This document shows, in pieces, positions 37,515 to 47,726 of a DNA stretch of 64,000 bases (the stretch's first letter is position 1; every line of letters begins with the position of its first letter). Below the pieces are notes generated by a model, which searched no databases, was not told the DNA's origin, and saw only the letters and a list, made by a program, of their open reading frames with translations. The position numbers and the translations under genes were made by a program. The DNA is from Oxalobacteraceae bacterium OTU3CAMAD1 (GTDB lineage: Bacteria; Pseudomonadota; Gammaproteobacteria; Burkholderiales; Burkholderiaceae_D), in NCBI GenBank assembly GCA_024123915.1, contig CP099650.1:7068001-7132000 (forward strand), written 5' to 3'.

Positions 37515-39032
37515 CTAGCGGTTTGCGGCAGAATCGAAAAACGCCCGCGCTTCCCGCAAGCAAAGCGGCGCCACCAGGCCGGCATGATAGCTGTCTTTCA
37601 CCGACTTGTTGGCCAAACGAAGCGCCTGCTTGGCGGCCGCGAATTGCAGCCGGGTGGTCAAGTACGGCGCCGTCAGCGACGTCTCCTCCAGATCCAGTCC
37701 CGTCACCGCCGTCGCGCCGTTGGCGGCGAAGTAGGCGCCCGCCGCCAGGGTGTTGATGAACGACACCACCGGATCGTCATTACCGCCGCAAAAGAACAGC
37801 GGCACGGCCGGCGTGTAGGTGCGCAGATCGTTTTTAAGCAGCCAGCGGCGCAACGGCTGGGCCGGCGCGCAAGCGAGCGGACTGGCGGCGCTGGTGTTGC
37901 ACGGGTTGGCCCTTAAATCGGCCAAGTAGGCGTCGCGGTAGGCGGTCCGGATCAAATGATCGGCCCCGAAGAACGACGCATAGCCGCTCGCCTGCGGCAA
38001 GGAATCCTGCGCGAACAGCACATCGTCGGGCAGCTTGCCGGCGGCCACCAGATCGCCGAACCCGCGCGCGCCAGGCAGCAGCGCATCGATGCCGGTGGCG
38101 TACCTGGCCTCGTAGATATCGGCCGTGCCTGCATAGAGCGCGGCGCCGGCGCGCTGGCCGGCGTTGATCACCAGCGGCAGGAAGCCGGTCGCCCCCACCG
38201 TCGGTGCGCCCCGGAAAATGGTATCGCCGGTCAACAACAGCGCATACGGGCCGGACAGCGGCGCGGCGGCGGTGACGGCGAACTCGCCGGCGTAATCGGC
38301 CTGCATCGCGCGCTGCGTCGCCAGCGCCACATAGCCGCCCTGCGAATAGCCGCTCAGCATCAGCCGGCTCGACGCGCCGGCCTTCATCGAGCCGAAGGCG
38401 GCGCGGGCGGCGCGCAGGGCGTCGACCATATCGCTCGATTGCTGGGCGGCGTCGAGGTAGGCGTGATAGCCCAGCGACGAGCCCGCATAACCGGCATAGT
38501 TGGGCGCCACCACGATGTAGCCCTGGGCGGCGAACAAGGCCGCGATCATCAGCGGTTCGCTGGCCGACAGGTCGGCCATGTCGGTGGTCTTTTTCACGGT
38601 GGTGCCATGCGCGTACAGCAGCACCGGCCGGCTACCCTGGCAGGCCGGGTCCTTACCTGACGGAACCATGACGGCGGTGCTGGCGTCGGTGGCGGCCGCC
38701 ATCGCATCGACGGTATGATATTTGAGCGTATAGGTGGTGATGGCGCATACGGGTGTGCTGGTCAAGGCCGTTCCCAGCACCACCGACGCATCGACCAGCA
38801 ACTTGAGTTCGCCGGGCTCCAGTGTCGTGGCGGCGGCGCCGCCTGCCAGCGTCACCGGCACCAGCATCGCGCCGCCGATGACGGCCCCGCGCGGCGGCGG
38901 TGGCGGCTGCAAGACCGGCGGCTGGACCACAACCGAGCTACTGCTCTGGCCGTTGGCCCCACCACCGCCGCCACCACCACACGAAGTCAACACCACCGCC
39001 CCTGAAATCAGCATCAATGTAGCCCAGCGCAT
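37515..39032 (-). CDS. Secreted alpha/beta-hydrolase lipase, lipoprotein
   Basis: 505 residues from ATG 39032 (GGAGGCGAT ahead). Signal with lipobox LTSC followed by seven Gly, a Pro/Val-rich linker (about 30-48), then an alpha/beta-hydrolase: LLYAHGTTV (oxyanion region), LSGYSQGGYVALATQ (nucleophile Ser in GYSQG), FFCGGNDDPVVSF (Asp) and VKDSYHAGL (His). Resembles secretory lipases/PHB-depolymerase-like esterases. It lies 184 bases from the SGNH gene on the same strand, and the two may act together on extracellular esters. Several Cys pairs suggest disulfides. Confidence 0.83.
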   Translation of the reverse strand: MRWATLMLISGAVVLTSCGGGGGGGANGQSSSSVVVQPPVLQPPPPPRGAVIGGAMLVPVTLAGGAAATTLEPGELKLLVDASVVLGTALTSTPVCAITTYTLKYHTVDAMAAATDASTAVMVPSGKDPACQGSRPVLLYAHGTTVKKTTDMADLSASEPLMIAALFAAQGYIVVAPNYAGYAGSSLGYHAYLDAAQQSSDMVDALRAARAAFGSMKAGASSRLMLSGYSQGGYVALATQRAMQADYAGEFAVTAAAPLSGPYALLLTGDTIFRGAPTVGATGFLPLVINAGQRAGAALYAGTADIYEARYATGIDALLPGARGFGDLVAAGKLPDDVLFAQDSLPQASGYASFFGADHLIRTAYRDAYLADLRANPCNTSAASPLACAPAQPLRRWLLKNDLRTYTPAVPLFFCGGNDDPVVSFINTLAAGAYFAANGATAVTGLDLEETSLTAPYLTTRLQFAAAKQALRLANKSVKDSYHAGLVAPLCLREARAFFDSAANR

Positions 39033-39148
39033 ATCGCCTCCGACCAAGATGGCCGGGCGAGCTTTTCGGCCGGCAACAATTCATCTTAGCACTGGAGTCC
39101 GGAAATTTCCTCCAAAGCGAGCGCAACGAAACACCCCAAAAAAACTTG

Positions 39149-39241
39149 GGGGTCAGGTCCGACATTCGGACAAACTGAGAAAAACGGGAACTTTTAGCGC
39201 GCCAAAAAGTTCCAAAATGTCCGAATGTCGGACCTGACCCC
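39149..39241. repeat. Palindromic MITE-like element with 24-bp perfect arms
   Basis: Left arm 39149-39172 begins GGGGTCAGGTCCGAC; right arm 39218-39241 is its exact complement, ending GTCGGACCTGACCCC. Inside is a smaller nested hairpin, GGAACTTTT ... AAAAAGTTCC (about 39187-39213). A further GGAACTTTTGGCGCG lies just outside at 39254-39268. No coding capacity. Resembles ends of REP/RAYT-type or MITE elements; no transposase is in the window. Confidence 0.85.
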
Positions 39242-39289
39242 GGTGGTTTTTTTGGAACTTTTGGCGCGGTGTTTGCTGCTCGGGGATGA

Positions 39290-40360
39290 TTAACGCAGCA
39301 GGGAGTCGATTATGCCGGCGGAGCCGAACACTGACCGGCGCAGGCGGTCGTTGACGCCCAGCCATTGCGCATCTTGCGGCGGGGTTTCGACCAGGATCAC
39401 ATCCGAGCCGGTCTGGTCCATGTCGCGCAGGGCGGCGTAGAGGCCGTATGCGTAGCCTGCCGGATCGGCGGGCAGCATTTGCTGGCTGGACACCAGCTGC
39501 GGCAGCGCGTGGCTGATGATGGCGACCTTGATGCCCTTGGCTTGCAGCTGCTGCAGCTTCGCGGCTAAGGTGGCGCCGTCGAGCATCGTTACAGGCGTAC
39601 GCGGCGCGTAATGCGATTCGAGCGTGCCGGAGGCGCGCGGCGCGGCCTGGTCCGGCGCGGCGGGCAGGCTGCCGATGACGTCGGCGATTTGCTGGGCTCT
39701 GATATGGCCGGGACGCAGCAGCACCGGGCCGTGCGTCGCCAGCCGCGACAGGTCGACGATGGTCGATTCGATGCCTACCTGGCTGGGGCCGCCCTCCAGC
39801 ACCGTGTTCAATAAGGCGGCCGAACAGGCGTCATCGCCAGTGATCGAGCCTTCATCCTCGTCGTCCAGCGCGAATTCGTCGCGCACGTGCTGGGCCGTGG
39901 TCGGGCTGACGTTGCCAAACTTGTTGGCGGACGGCGCGGCCACACCTCCCTTGCCGCCCCTGAAGGCGCTCAGCAAGGCGATCGCGACAGGATGCGATGG
40001 GCAGCGGATGCCGACCGTGTCCTGGCCGCCGGAGACGGCGTCGGGAATGTGGCCGGCGCGCTTCAAAATCAGGGTCAGCGGTCCCGGCCAGAAGGCGGCG
40101 ACCAGTTGCCGCGCCTCGTCCGGGATGTCGGTGACCCAGTAGTCCAAATCGGCGCCGGGCGCGACGTGCACGATCACCGGGTGATCGTTCGGACGGCCCT
40201 TGGCCTGGTAGATGCGCGCCACGGCGGCAGGGTTCTCGGCGTCGGCGCCGAGGCCGTAGACGGTCTCGGTCGGGAAGGCGACCAGGCCGCCCTCCTCCAA
40301 TACAGCGGCCGCAGCCGCAATGTCGGCGGCGTCGGCTACCGCGTGATGCTGTTTCTTCAC
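39290..40360 (-). CDS. tsaC: L-threonylcarbamoyladenylate synthase (Sua5 form)
   Basis: 356 residues: N-terminal YrdC domain (about 8-220) with [44 protein letters not shown] and GIESTIVDL, then a C-terminal Sua5 domain (about 240-356). Makes threonylcarbamoyl-AMP for t6A37 modification of ANN-decoding tRNAs. Its start overlaps the stop of purK by 4 bases, so it is the last gene of the purC-purE-purK train. The two-domain (Sua5) rather than short TsaC form is used. Two t6A-pathway genes are therefore in the window (with tcdA). Confidence 0.93.
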   Translation of the reverse strand: MKKQHHAVADAADIAAAAAVLEEGGLVAFPTETVYGLGADAENPAAVARIYQAKGRPNDHPVIVHVAPGADLDYWVTDIPDEARQLVAAFWPGPLTLILKRAGHIPDAVSGGQDTVGIRCPSHPVAIALLSAFRGGKGGVAAPSANKFGNVSPTTAQHVRDEFALDDEDEGSITGDDACSAALLNTVLEGGPSQVGIESTIVDLSRLATHGPVLLRPGHIRAQQIADVIGSLPAAPDQAAPRASGTLESHYAPRTPVTMLDGATLAAKLQQLQAKGIKVAIISHALPQLVSSQQMLPADPAGYAYGLYAALRDMDQTGSDVILVETPPQDAQWLGVNDRLRRSVFGSAGIIDSLLR

Positions 40361-41562
40361 GGCGCGATACCCAGGATGGCGCAGGCGGCGTTCAGCTGGC
40401 GTTGCGCCTCATCCAACGTCGGGGCGACGATGGTCAGGTGGCCCATCTTGCGGGCGCGGCGCGGATCGTCCTTGCCGTACAGATGCAGGCAGGCGCCCGG
40501 CAGGGCCAGGATGCGATCCCAGGCCGGCTCGCGGGCAGTGTCAGTTTCCCCCGTGCTGTCCCCTTCGAACCAGACATCGCCGAGGATGTTGAGCATGACG
40601 GCCGGCGAATGCTGGCGCACGTCGCCCAGCGGCAAGCGCGCCATCGCGCGGACCTGCTGCGCGAACTGGCTGGTGACGCAGGCGTCCATCGTGTAGTGAC
40701 CGCTGTTGTGCGGACGCGGCGCCATTTCGTTGACCACCAGGCTGCCGTCGGTCAGCACGAAGAATTCAATGCACAGCACGCCTACGTAGCCAAGTTCGGC
40801 CACGATCGCCTGCGCCGCCTGCTGCGCCACTTTGGCGCTGGCGTCCGAAACGTTGGGGCCGGGCACGGTGGTGGTGAACAGGATGCCGTCGCGGTGCACG
40901 TTCTCGGCGATCGGATAGACCACGGACGCGCCATCGGCGCCACGCGCGGTCAGCACCGAAACTTCGTAGGCCAGCGGCAGCATCTTTTCCAGCAGGCAGG
41001 TGACCTTGTCCATGCTTTCAAACGCGGCGCGCACGTCCTCGCGCGACTTCACGCGGACCTGGCCCTTGCCGTCGTAACCCATGCGTACCGTCTTCAGAAT
41101 GCCCGGCAGCAGATCGTCGGCGATATCGTCGATATCCTGCTGCGATGCGATGACTTTGTGCGGCGCCGGCAGCACGCCCGAGCGCGGCGCGCAGTCGACA
41201 AAGAATTTCTTCTCGGCGATGCGGTCCTGCGCCACCGACACGCCATGCGCGTTGGGGGCGACGAACACGCGTTCGGCCAGACGCGAGAGGCTGTCGGCGG
41301 GCACGTTCTCGAATTCAGTGGTGACGGCCAGGCATTGTGCGGCCAGCGCGTCTAGGCCAGCGGCGTCGCTGTAGCCGGCGTTGACCAGGCGCTGCGCTAC
41401 CTGGCCGGCGGGGCATTCATCGGCAGGCTCGAGCACGGCGACCTGATAACCCATGCTTTGGGCGGCCTGGGCGAACATGCGACCCAGTTGACCGCCACCC
41501 ATCACGCCCAGCCACGCCGCTGGATTGGCGGCAGGCAGAAGTGGAGAAAAATCTTTACTCAT
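40357..41562 (-). CDS. purK: 5-(carboxyamino)imidazole ribonucleotide synthase
   Basis: 401 residues, ATP-grasp. [36 protein letters not shown] is the PurK N-terminal signature; [15 protein letters not shown] is the ATP loop and [19 protein letters not shown] the metal/ATP-binding core. Converts AIR and bicarbonate with ATP to N5-CAIR, the substrate of PurE encoded 16 bases upstream. Overlaps tsaC by 4 bases. Confidence 0.96.
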   Translation of the reverse strand: MSKDFSPLLPAANPAAWLGVMGGGQLGRMFAQAAQSMGYQVAVLEPADECPAGQVAQRLVNAGYSDAAGLDALAAQCLAVTTEFENVPADSLSRLAERVFVAPNAHGVSVAQDRIAEKKFFVDCAPRSGVLPAPHKVIASQQDIDDIADDLLPGILKTVRMGYDGKGQVRVKSREDVRAAFESMDKVTCLLEKMLPLAYEVSVLTARGADGASVVYPIAENVHRDGILFTTTVPGPNVSDASAKVAQQAAQAIVAELGYVGVLCIEFFVLTDGSLVVNEMAPRPHNSGHYTMDACVTSQFAQQVRAMARLPLGDVRQHSPAVMLNILGDVWFEGDSTGETDTAREPAWDRILALPGACLHLYGKDDPRRARKMGHLTIVAPTLDEAQRQLNAACAILGIAP

Positions 41563-41578
41563 CGATTTATTTCAAACG

Positions 41579-42082
41579 TTATTCAAGCGGCAGCGTCATG
41601 GCCTTGGCGGCTTCGGTCTGCGTCACGCGGAAGGCTTCCAGCTTGTCGGCCAGCGCGTCGTCGTTGGCGGCGATCATGGCCACGGCCGTCAGCGCGGCAT
41701 TGGCGGCGCCCGCCTCGCCGATGGCGAAGGTCGATACCGGCACGCCCTTCGGCATCTGCACGATGGACAGCAACGAATCCTCGCCGCGCAGATACTTCGA
41801 CGGCACCGGCACGCCCAGCACCGGCACGATGGTCATGGCCGCGACCATGCCCGGCAGGTGCGCGGCACCGCCGGCGCCGGCGATGATGGCGCGCAAGCCG
41901 CGCGCACGCGCGCTCCTGGCGTACGCGTACATCTCGTCCGGCATGCGGTGCGCGGAAATGACTTGCGCCTCGAACGGCACGCCGAACTGCTTGAGGATGG
42001 CGACCGCGTTTTGCATCACGTCCCAGTCCGAGGACGAGCCCATGATGACGCCGACCAGCGGTTTGTTGTTAGCGTCCGCCAT
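41579..42082 (-). CDS. purE: 5-(carboxyamino)imidazole ribonucleotide mutase
   Basis: 167 residues, class I Pur[43 protein letters not shown] contains the phosphate loop (GSSSDWD) and the catalytic His in SAHRMP. Isomerises N5-CAIR to CAIR. One base separates it from the purC stop, so purC-purE-purK is a tight operon in pathway order around the CO2-fixing step. Confidence 0.96.
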   Translation of the reverse strand: MADANNKPLVGVIMGSSSDWDVMQNAVAILKQFGVPFEAQVISAHRMPDEMYAYARSARARGLRAIIAGAGGAAHLPGMVAAMTIVPVLGVPVPSKYLRGEDSLLSIVQMPKGVPVSTFAIGEAGAANAALTAVAMIAANDDALADKLEAFRVTQTEAAKAMTLPLE

Positions 42083-42083
42083 C

Positions 42084-42977
42084 TCAGGCCTTCAGCTTCT
42101 GGCCGGTCAGGCGCTCGATCGCTTCGAAGTACTTGGCCTGGGTTTTGTCGATGACGTCGGCCGGCAGCGCAGGCGCCGGCGCGGTCTTGCCCCAGTCCAG
42201 CGTTTCCAGGTAATCGCGCACGAATTGCTTGTCGAACGACGGCGGCGACATGTCCGGCGCGTACGAATCCGCAGGCCAGAAGCGCGACGAGTCGGCCGTC
42301 AGCACTTCATCCATCAGGTGCATGACGCCGTTTTCGTCCAGGCCGAATTCGAACTTGGTGTCGGCGATGATGATGCCGCGCGTGGCAGCGTAGTCCGCTG
42401 CTGCCGTGTACAGTTTGATGCTGATATCGCGCATTTTGGCGGCCAGTTCGGCGCCGATGCGGCTTTCCATGTCGGCAAAGCTGATGTTCTCGTCGTGCTC
42501 GCCCAGATCGGCTTTCGCGGCCGGGGTGAACAGCGGTTCAGGCAATTTCTCCGCCTGGCGCAGGCCCGCAGGCAACTCGATGCCGCAGATGCTGCCCGTC
42601 GCCTGGTAATCCTTCCAGCCCGAACCGATGATGTAACCGCGCACCACCGCCTCGACCATGATCGGCTTCAGACGCTTGGCGACCACGGCGCGGCCTTTGA
42701 CCTGCTCCACCTCATCGGCTGCCACCACGGACTCTGGCGCGACGCCGGTCAGGTGGTTCGGCACGATGTGGCCCAGTTTCTCGAACCAGAAATCGCTCAT
42801 CTGGTTCAAAACCATGCCCTTGCCGGGGATAGGTTCGTTCATGACAACGTCGAAGGCCGACAGGCGGTCGGTGGTGACGATCAGAATTTTATCGTCGCCG
42901 ACGGCGTAGTTGTCGCGGACTTTGCCATGGCCGAGCAGTGGCAGGGATTTGATGGAGGATTGGTAAAGGCTGTTCAT
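42084..42977 (-). CDS. purC: SAICAR synthase
   Basis: 297 residues from ATG 42977; the frame is open upstream but the family starts here ([25 protein letters not shown]). GKVRDNY (ATP loop), [26 protein letters not shown] and [15 protein letters not shown] are PurC signatures. Joins CAIR and aspartate with ATP. Longer than the E. coli enzyme, as in other Betaproteobacteria. A hairpin with T-run stands between fba and purC, suggesting separate or attenuated transcription. Confidence 0.96.
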   Translation of the reverse strand: MNSLYQSSIKSLPLLGHGKVRDNYAVGDDKILIVTTDRLSAFDVVMNEPIPGKGMVLNQMSDFWFEKLGHIVPNHLTGVAPESVVAADEVEQVKGRAVVAKRLKPIMVEAVVRGYIIGSGWKDYQATGSICGIELPAGLRQAEKLPEPLFTPAAKADLGEHDENISFADMESRIGAELAAKMRDISIKLYTAAADYAATRGIIIADTKFEFGLDENGVMHLMDEVLTADSSRFWPADSYAPDMSPPSFDKQFVRDYLETLDWGKTAPAPALPADVIDKTQAKYFEAIERLTGQKLKA

Positions 42978-43002
42978 AGCGGAGAATGTATTAACCAAAC
43001 GT

Positions 43003-43045
43003 AGAAAAAGCGAAAACCGGCGACAAGGAAACCTTGCCAGCCGGT
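43003..43045 (-). terminator. Terminator or attenuator after fba
   Basis: Minus strand ACCGGCTGGCAAGG-TTT-CCTTGTCGCCGGT (one bulge) followed by TTTTCGCTTTTTC. It stands 40 bases past the fba stop, ahead of purC. Confidence 0.65.
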
Positions 43046-43084
43046 CAAGAGATTCGGGCAACCTTCGCCCGTCCAACCCGAATT

Positions 43085-44149
43085 TTACTTCACAATCTGT
43101 TGCAGCTCGCCGGCCTTGTAACGCTCGGCCATTTTTTCCAGCGTAACTTGCTTGATTTTCGATGCCTGACCGGCGCAACCGAACTGCTCGAAACGGGCGC
43201 GAACGATTTGTTCGGCGGCCAGACGGGCAGGCTTCAGGTAATCGCGCGGATCGAATTTCGATGGGTTCTGGAACATGAACTGACGGATCGCGGCGGTCAT
43301 CGCCAGGCGGATGTCGGTGTCGATGTTGATCTTGCGAACGCCGTGGCGGATGCCTTCCTGAATTTCTTCAACCGGCACGCCGTAGGTTTCTTTCATGTCG
43401 CCGCCGAATTCGCGGATGATGGCCAGCAGTTCCTGCGGCACCGACGACGAACCGTGCATCACCAGGTGGGTGTTAGGAATGCGCGCGTGGATTTCCTTGA
43501 TGCGGTCGATCGCCAGGATGTCGCCGGTTGGCTTGCGGGTGAACTTGTAGGCGCCGTGCGAGGTACCGATGGCGATGGCCAGCGCGTCGCACTGGGTTTG
43601 CTTGACGAAGTCGGCGGCCTGGTTGACGTCGGTCAGCAGCTGCTCGCGGGTCATGGTGCCGTCGGCGCCGTGGCCGTCTTCCTTGTCGCCCTTCATCGTT
43701 TCCAGCGAACCCAGAACGCCCAGCTCGGCTTCCACGGTAACGCCGATGGCGTGCGAGAACTTGACCACTTCACGCGACACTTCCACGTTGTACTCGTACG
43801 ATGCGACCGACTTGCCGTCCGCTTCCAGCGAGCCGTCCATCATCACCGACGAGAAGCCGGAGCGGATCGCGGCCATGCAGACCGCCGGCGATTGGCCGTG
43901 ATCCTGGTGCATAACGACCGGAATGTGTGGGTAGGCTTCAATCGCGGCGTCGATCAGATGACGCAGGAACGCTTCGCCGGCATACTTGCGGGCGCCAGCG
44001 GATGCTTGCATGATGACCGGGCTGTCGAGCGCGTCGGCGGCGGCCATGATGGCTTGCACTTGTTCCAGATTGTTGACGTTGAAAGCAGGAATGCCATAGC
44101 CGTTTTCAGCGGCGTGGTCCAGCAGTTGACGCATGGATACGAGGGACAT
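43085..44149 (-). CDS. fba: Fructose-bisphosphate aldolase, class II
   Basis: 354 residues from ATG 44149 (GGAGT ahead); 6 extra codons upstream are unlikely. Zn ligands in [30 protein letters not shown] and [12 protein letters not shown], then [13 protein letters not shown] and [10 protein letters not shown]. CalC/CbbA-type class IIb aldolase cleaving fructose-1,6-bisphosphate into triose phosphates, and acting in gluconeogenesis. Follows pyk by 77 bases that contain a hairpin. Confidence 0.96.
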   Translation of the reverse strand: MSLVSMRQLLDHAAENGYGIPAFNVNNLEQVQAIMAAADALDSPVIMQASAGARKYAGEAFLRHLIDAAIEAYPHIPVVMHQDHGQSPAVCMAAIRSGFSSVMMDGSLEADGKSVASYEYNVEVSREVVKFSHAIGVTVEAELGVLGSLETMKGDKEDGHGADGTMTREQLLTDVNQAADFVKQTQCDALAIAIGTSHGAYKFTRKPTGDILAIDRIKEIHARIPNTHLVMHGSSSVPQELLAIIREFGGDMKETYGVPVEEIQEGIRHGVRKINIDTDIRLAMTAAIRQFMFQNPSKFDPRDYLKPARLAAEQIVRARFEQFGCAGQASKIKQVTLEKMAERYKAGELQQIVK

Positions 44150-44193
44150 GATGTGTACTCCAAACAATAAAAAAACTTGGTTGCCGGAGCGTT

Positions 44194-44216
44194 GCGCCCC
44201 CGTTCCGCGGGGGCGC
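44194..44216 (-). terminator. GC-rich hairpin between pyk and fba
   Basis: GCGCCCCCG-TTCCG-CGGGGGCGC, 9-bp stem, 10 bases past the pyk stop. No T-run follows on the minus strand, so it may stabilise the upstream mRNA 3' end or pause polymerase rather than terminate. Confidence 0.5.
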
Positions 44217-44226
44217 GCTATCGGAC

Positions 44227-45672
44227 TTACTTAATACCTACTTTGACGATCTTGAGCGCGTTGGTGCCGCCGGCCTGGCCCATCTGGCCGCCCCACGTCA
44301 CAACGATCATATCGCCCTTCTTGACGATGCCGTTCTGCACCAACAAGTCTTCGGCAGCCTGAAGCACGGCGGCGCTGTCGCCAGCCTGCGCTAAATTGTA
44401 TGCCTTCACGTTGCGGTACAGCGCCGCCTTGCGCTGGGTCGTCACGCTCGGCGTCAACGCGTAAATCGGCGTGTCGATGTTGTGACGGCTCATCCACAGC
44501 GCGGTCGAACCGGACTCGGTCAGCGCGATGATCGCCTTGACCGCCAGGTGGTGCGCGGTGAACAGCGCGCCGTAGGCGATCGACTGGTCGATGCGGGTGA
44601 AGGTCACATTCAGGAAGTCGGCGTCGAGCTTGTTGTACTCGGACTGCTCGGCTTCCACGCAAATGGCGGCCATCATTTCTACGGTCTCGATCGGGTAGCG
44701 GCCGGAGGCGGTTTCCGCCGAGGTCATCACCGCGTCGGTACCGTCCAGCACGGCGTTGGCCACGTCGGACACTTCGGCGCGGGTCGGCACGGCGTTGAAG
44801 ATCATCGACTCCATCATCTGCGTCGCGGTGATCGCCAGCTTGTTCGACTCGCGCGCCATTTTGATCATGCGCTTTTGCAACGCCGGCACCGCCGCGTTGC
44901 CCACTTCCACCGCCAAGTCGCCACGGGCGACCATGATGCCGTCGGAGGCGTCGAGGATCTCCTGCAGCACAGGGATCGCTTCGGCGCGCTCGATCTTGGC
45001 GATCATCATCGGCTTATGGTTGAACGGCTCGCCGGCGATATTGGCCAGCGTGCGCGCCATTTCCATGTCGGTTGCGCTTTTCGGGAACGAGATCGCCAGA
45101 TAATCGCACTGGAAGCTCATCGCCGTCTTGATGTCTTCCATGTCCTTGGCGGTCAGCGCCGGCGCGGTCAGTCCGCCACCCTGGCGGTTGATGCCCTTGT
45201 TATTGGACAGCTCGCCGCCGATTTTCACGGTGGTGAAGATTTCATGGCCGACGATCTTGTCGACCACCAGCACGATCAGGCCGTCGTTCAGCAGCAGCTT
45301 GTCGTCGGCGCGCAGATCCTGCGGCAGCGCCTTGTAATCCAGACCGACGCGTTCCTGGTTGCCCAGTTCGCCGTTCTCGCCCCACTTGGCGTCCAGGATG
45401 AACTTGTCGCCGTTGGTCAGATCGATCTTACCATTTTCAAATTTGCCCACGCGGATCTTAGGACCCTGCATGTCCGCCATGATCGCCACTTCGCGACCGC
45501 ATTCGGCCGCCGCCTCGCGCACCAGCTTGGCGCGGTCGATATGGTCCTGCGCCTTGCCGTGCGAGAAATTCAAACGCACGACATCCACCCCGGCGCGTAT
45601 CATTTTTACCAGAACGTTGAAGTCTGTAGAGGCCGGGCCGATCGTTGCGACAATTTTGGTACTACGGGACAT
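44227..45672 (-). CDS. pyk: Pyruvate kinase
   Basis: 481 residues from ATG 45672. [18 protein letters not shown] (metal/ATP), [22 protein letters not shown] segment [26 protein letters not shown] and [10 protein letters not shown] (nucleotide loop) identify it. Converts PEP and ADP to pyruvate and ATP. Sits between pgk and fba in a minus-strand glycolytic group. The 263-base gap to pgk contains dyads (45800-45834) that may form its own control region. Confidence 0.96.
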   Translation of the reverse strand: MSRSTKIVATIGPASTDFNVLVKMIRAGVDVVRLNFSHGKAQDHIDRAKLVREAAAECGREVAIMADMQGPKIRVGKFENGKIDLTNGDKFILDAKWGENGELGNQERVGLDYKALPQDLRADDKLLLNDGLIVLVVDKIVGHEIFTTVKIGGELSNNKGINRQGGGLTAPALTAKDMEDIKTAMSFQCDYLAISFPKSATDMEMARTLANIAGEPFNHKPMMIAKIERAEAIPVLQEILDASDGIMVARGDLAVEVGNAAVPALQKRMIKMARESNKLAITATQMMESMIFNAVPTRAEVSDVANAVLDGTDAVMTSAETASGRYPIETVEMMAAICVEAEQSEYNKLDADFLNVTFTRIDQSIAYGALFTAHHLAVKAIIALTESGSTALWMSRHNIDTPIYALTPSVTTQRKAALYRNVKAYNLAQAGDSAAVLQAAEDLLVQNGIVKKGDMIVVTWGGQMGQAGGTNALKIVKVGIK

Positions 45673-45799
45673 AGGATTCCTTAGCGTTGGGTCATGCGGA
45701 AAGCCCCCGCGACACCGGCGGGAACCAGGAAAAAACCAGGAAAGCTGCACTGTAAGCTCGTGTTGAGCTTGGTGTCGCCCGTTTCGAAGCTGCCAAAGT

Positions 45800-45834
45800 G
45801 GCTACCGATGTAGCCAAACTACAAACCTTTGTAG
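45800..45834 (-). promoter_or_regulatory. Twin dyads upstream of pyk
   Basis: GGCTAC-CGAT-GTAGCC (45800-45815) is followed 3 bases on by CTACAAA-CC-TTTGTAG (45819-45834). The segment can also be read as imperfect direct repeats, TGTAGCCAAACTACAAACC and TGTAGCAAACTTTCACAAA. It lies about 130-170 bases ahead of the pyk start, where a regulator site would be expected. I cannot assign a protein. Confidence 0.4.
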
Positions 45835-45935
45835 CAAACTTTCACAAACCGGGCTTTTTTCAGCTATTACTAGGATTTTACTGGCAATTTGCTACACCGC
45901 ACGACCGTGCTTTTTACGTCACATTGAGTCAAAAG

Positions 45936-47153
45936 TTATTGCGCCGCAGCACGCTGCGTCAGGATCTCCACCGCTGGCAAGGTCTTGCCTTCCAGGAATT
46001 CCAGGAAAGCGCCGCCGCCGGTCGAGATGTAACCGATCTGCTCGGTGATACCGTATTTGGCGATCGCCGCCAGGGTATCGCCACCGCCGGCGATCGAGAA
46101 CGCCTTGGAGTTGGCGATGGCCAGCGCCAGGGTCTTGGTGCCTTCGCCGAACTGGTCGAACTCGAACACGCCGACCGGACCGTTCCAGACGATGGTGCCG
46201 GCGCCCGCGATTTGCGCGGCCAGGGTGGCGGCGGTTTTAGGACCGATATCCAGGATCATGTCGTCGTCGGCGACGTCTGCCACGTCCTTGACGGTGGCGA
46301 CGGCGGTTGGCGAGAATTCCTTGGCACACACGACATCGACCGGGATCGGCACTTGCGCGCCGCGCTTTGCCATGATGTCGATGATGGCCTTGGCTTCTTC
46401 CACCAGTTCGTTCTCGACCAGCGATTTACCGATGTTCAGGCCGACGGCCTTCATGAAGGTGTTGGCGATGCCGCCGCCAACGATCAGATTGTCGACCTTG
46501 TCGGCCAGCGCTTTCAGAATCGACAGCTTGGAAGATACTTTGGAACCGGCGACGATGGCCAGCAGCGGACGGGCCGGGGCGCCCAGCGCCTTGCCCAATG
46601 CGTCCAGCTCGGCGGCCAGCAGCGGACCGGCCGACGCGACCGGCGCGAACTTCGCGATGCCGTGGGTCGAAGCCTCGGCGCGGTGGGCGGTGCCGAAAGC
46701 GTCGTTGACGTAGATATCGCACAACTTGGCCATTTTTTGCGCCAGTTCGTCGTTGTTCTTCTTCTCGCCCTTGTTGACGCGGACGTTTTCCAACAGCACG
46801 ACCTGGCCCGCTTGCAGGTTCTCCAGACCGGCGCCATCGACCCAGTTCTGTTTCAGCTCGACCGGCTGGCCCAGCAGCTCGGACAGGCGCGCGGCGACTG
46901 GCGCCAGGCTGTCTTCCGGTTTGAACTCGCCTTCGGTCGGGCGGCCCAGATGGGACGTCACCATCACTTTGGCGCCGGCGGCCACGGCCGCCTTAATGGC
47001 GGGAACGGAGGCGCGAATGCGCGTATCTTCGGTGATATTGCCCGCATCATCCTGCGGCACGTTCAAGTCGGCACGGATGAAGACGCGCTTGCCTTGCAGC
47101 GCATTCTGGGCGATGAGATCTTGCAGACGGATGAAGTTCAAAACAGCGGACAT
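45936..47153 (-). CDS. pgk: Phosphoglycerate kinase
   Basis: 405 residues. [19 protein letters not shown] (substrate Arg/Asp), [64 protein letters not shown] and [19 protein letters not shown] (Mg-ATP) are all present; the nucleotide-binding GGGDTL closes it. Makes ATP from 1,3-bisphosphoglycerate. First gene of the pgk-pyk-fba-purC-purE-purK-tsaC train. gapA, often next to pgk, is not here. Confidence 0.96.
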   Translation of the reverse strand: MSAVLNFIRLQDLIAQNALQGKRVFIRADLNVPQDDAGNITEDTRIRASVPAIKAAVAAGAKVMVTSHLGRPTEGEFKPEDSLAPVAARLSELLGQPVELKQNWVDGAGLENLQAGQVVLLENVRVNKGEKKNNDELAQKMAKLCDIYVNDAFGTAHRAEASTHGIAKFAPVASAGPLLAAELDALGKALGAPARPLLAIVAGSKVSSKLSILKALADKVDNLIVGGGIANTFMKAVGLNIGKSLVENELVEEAKAIIDIMAKRGAQVPIPVDVVCAKEFSPTAVATVKDVADVADDDMILDIGPKTAATLAAQIAGAGTIVWNGPVGVFEFDQFGEGTKTLALAIANSKAFSIAGGGDTLAAIAKYGITEQIGYISTGGGAFLEFLEGKTLPAVEILTQRAAAQ

Positions 47154-47217
47154 GGCGACCCAAGGGTGAGTTGAAAGAAGACCGCTATTTTACCGCAAGC
47201 CGAGCCGTGTTTTATTG

Positions 47218-47577
47218 TTATTGAAATACAGGAACAAGGGTAGACAGCAAGCTGGGAAGCAAGCGTAGTGCCGTGAAGAAAGCCATGCCGAAGATAATCG
47301 TTTCGAGCATGTTGCGACGCAGCAAATAATAGCCGGTGGCCACCACGCCGGCGATTAATTTCAGGTTACTGAAATCGAGGACCGCGTGGCCGTCCGGGGC
47401 CAGCAGCAGATCCGGGAAGATAATGGCTGCAAGCGCGCAGGCCGGCGCATAGCGCAGCATTTCCTGCACCCGTTTGGGGATGGTGATGTGATGGCCGATC
47501 AGCCAAAACGAACTGCGGGTGGCGGCGGTGGCCAGCGCCAGCACACCGATGACGACCCAAATTTCCCAATCAGCCAT
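47218..47577 (-). CDS. azlD: AzlD-family branched-chain amino-acid exporter subunit
   Basis: 119 residues from ATG 47577 (MADWEIWVVIGVLALATAATRSSFWL). Four predicted membrane helices; RVQEMLRYAPACALAAIIFPDLL is the AzlD signature. Small partner of the AzlC permease encoded upstream. Between the two genes is a 100-base palindromic element, unlike the usual overlapping azlC-azlD arrangement. The open frame upstream of this ATG reads through the element and is unlikely to be translated. Confidence 0.88.
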   Translation of the reverse strand: MADWEIWVVIGVLALATAATRSSFWLIGHHITIPKRVQEMLRYAPACALAAIIFPDLLLAPDGHAVLDFSNLKLIAGVVATGYYLLRRNMLETIIFGMAFFTALRLLPSLLSTLVPVFQ

Positions 47578-47619
47578 GTGTGAATGCCAACCTTTTTCAA
47601 CGTTATCAAGATATTCACT

Positions 47620-47726
47620 GAGACACGTAGGGCGGATTAGGCGGAACGCCGTAATCGGCCATGCATGCGTCAACGAGGCGCCAGCATGGCCGATTACGCT
47701 GCGCTAATCCGCCCTACGTGTTTCCT
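47620..47726. mobile_element. Composite palindromic element (MITE-like) inserted between azlC and azlD
   Basis: Two arms of about 45 bases in inverted orientation. Each holds ACACGTAGGGCGGATTAG near its outer end and GTAATCGGCCATGC at its inner end, around a ~19-base centre. The outer cores match the dispersed CGTAGGGCGGATTA family. The right arm supplies the TAG stop of azlC (47714-47716). No coding capacity and no transposase. Confidence 0.8.

Noticed and set aside
45890-45922. Terminator after pgk (GCACGACCGTGC then TTTTT)
   Set aside because: The stem is only 5 bp with a 2-base loop and the T-run is on the plus strand, opposite to pgk transcription.
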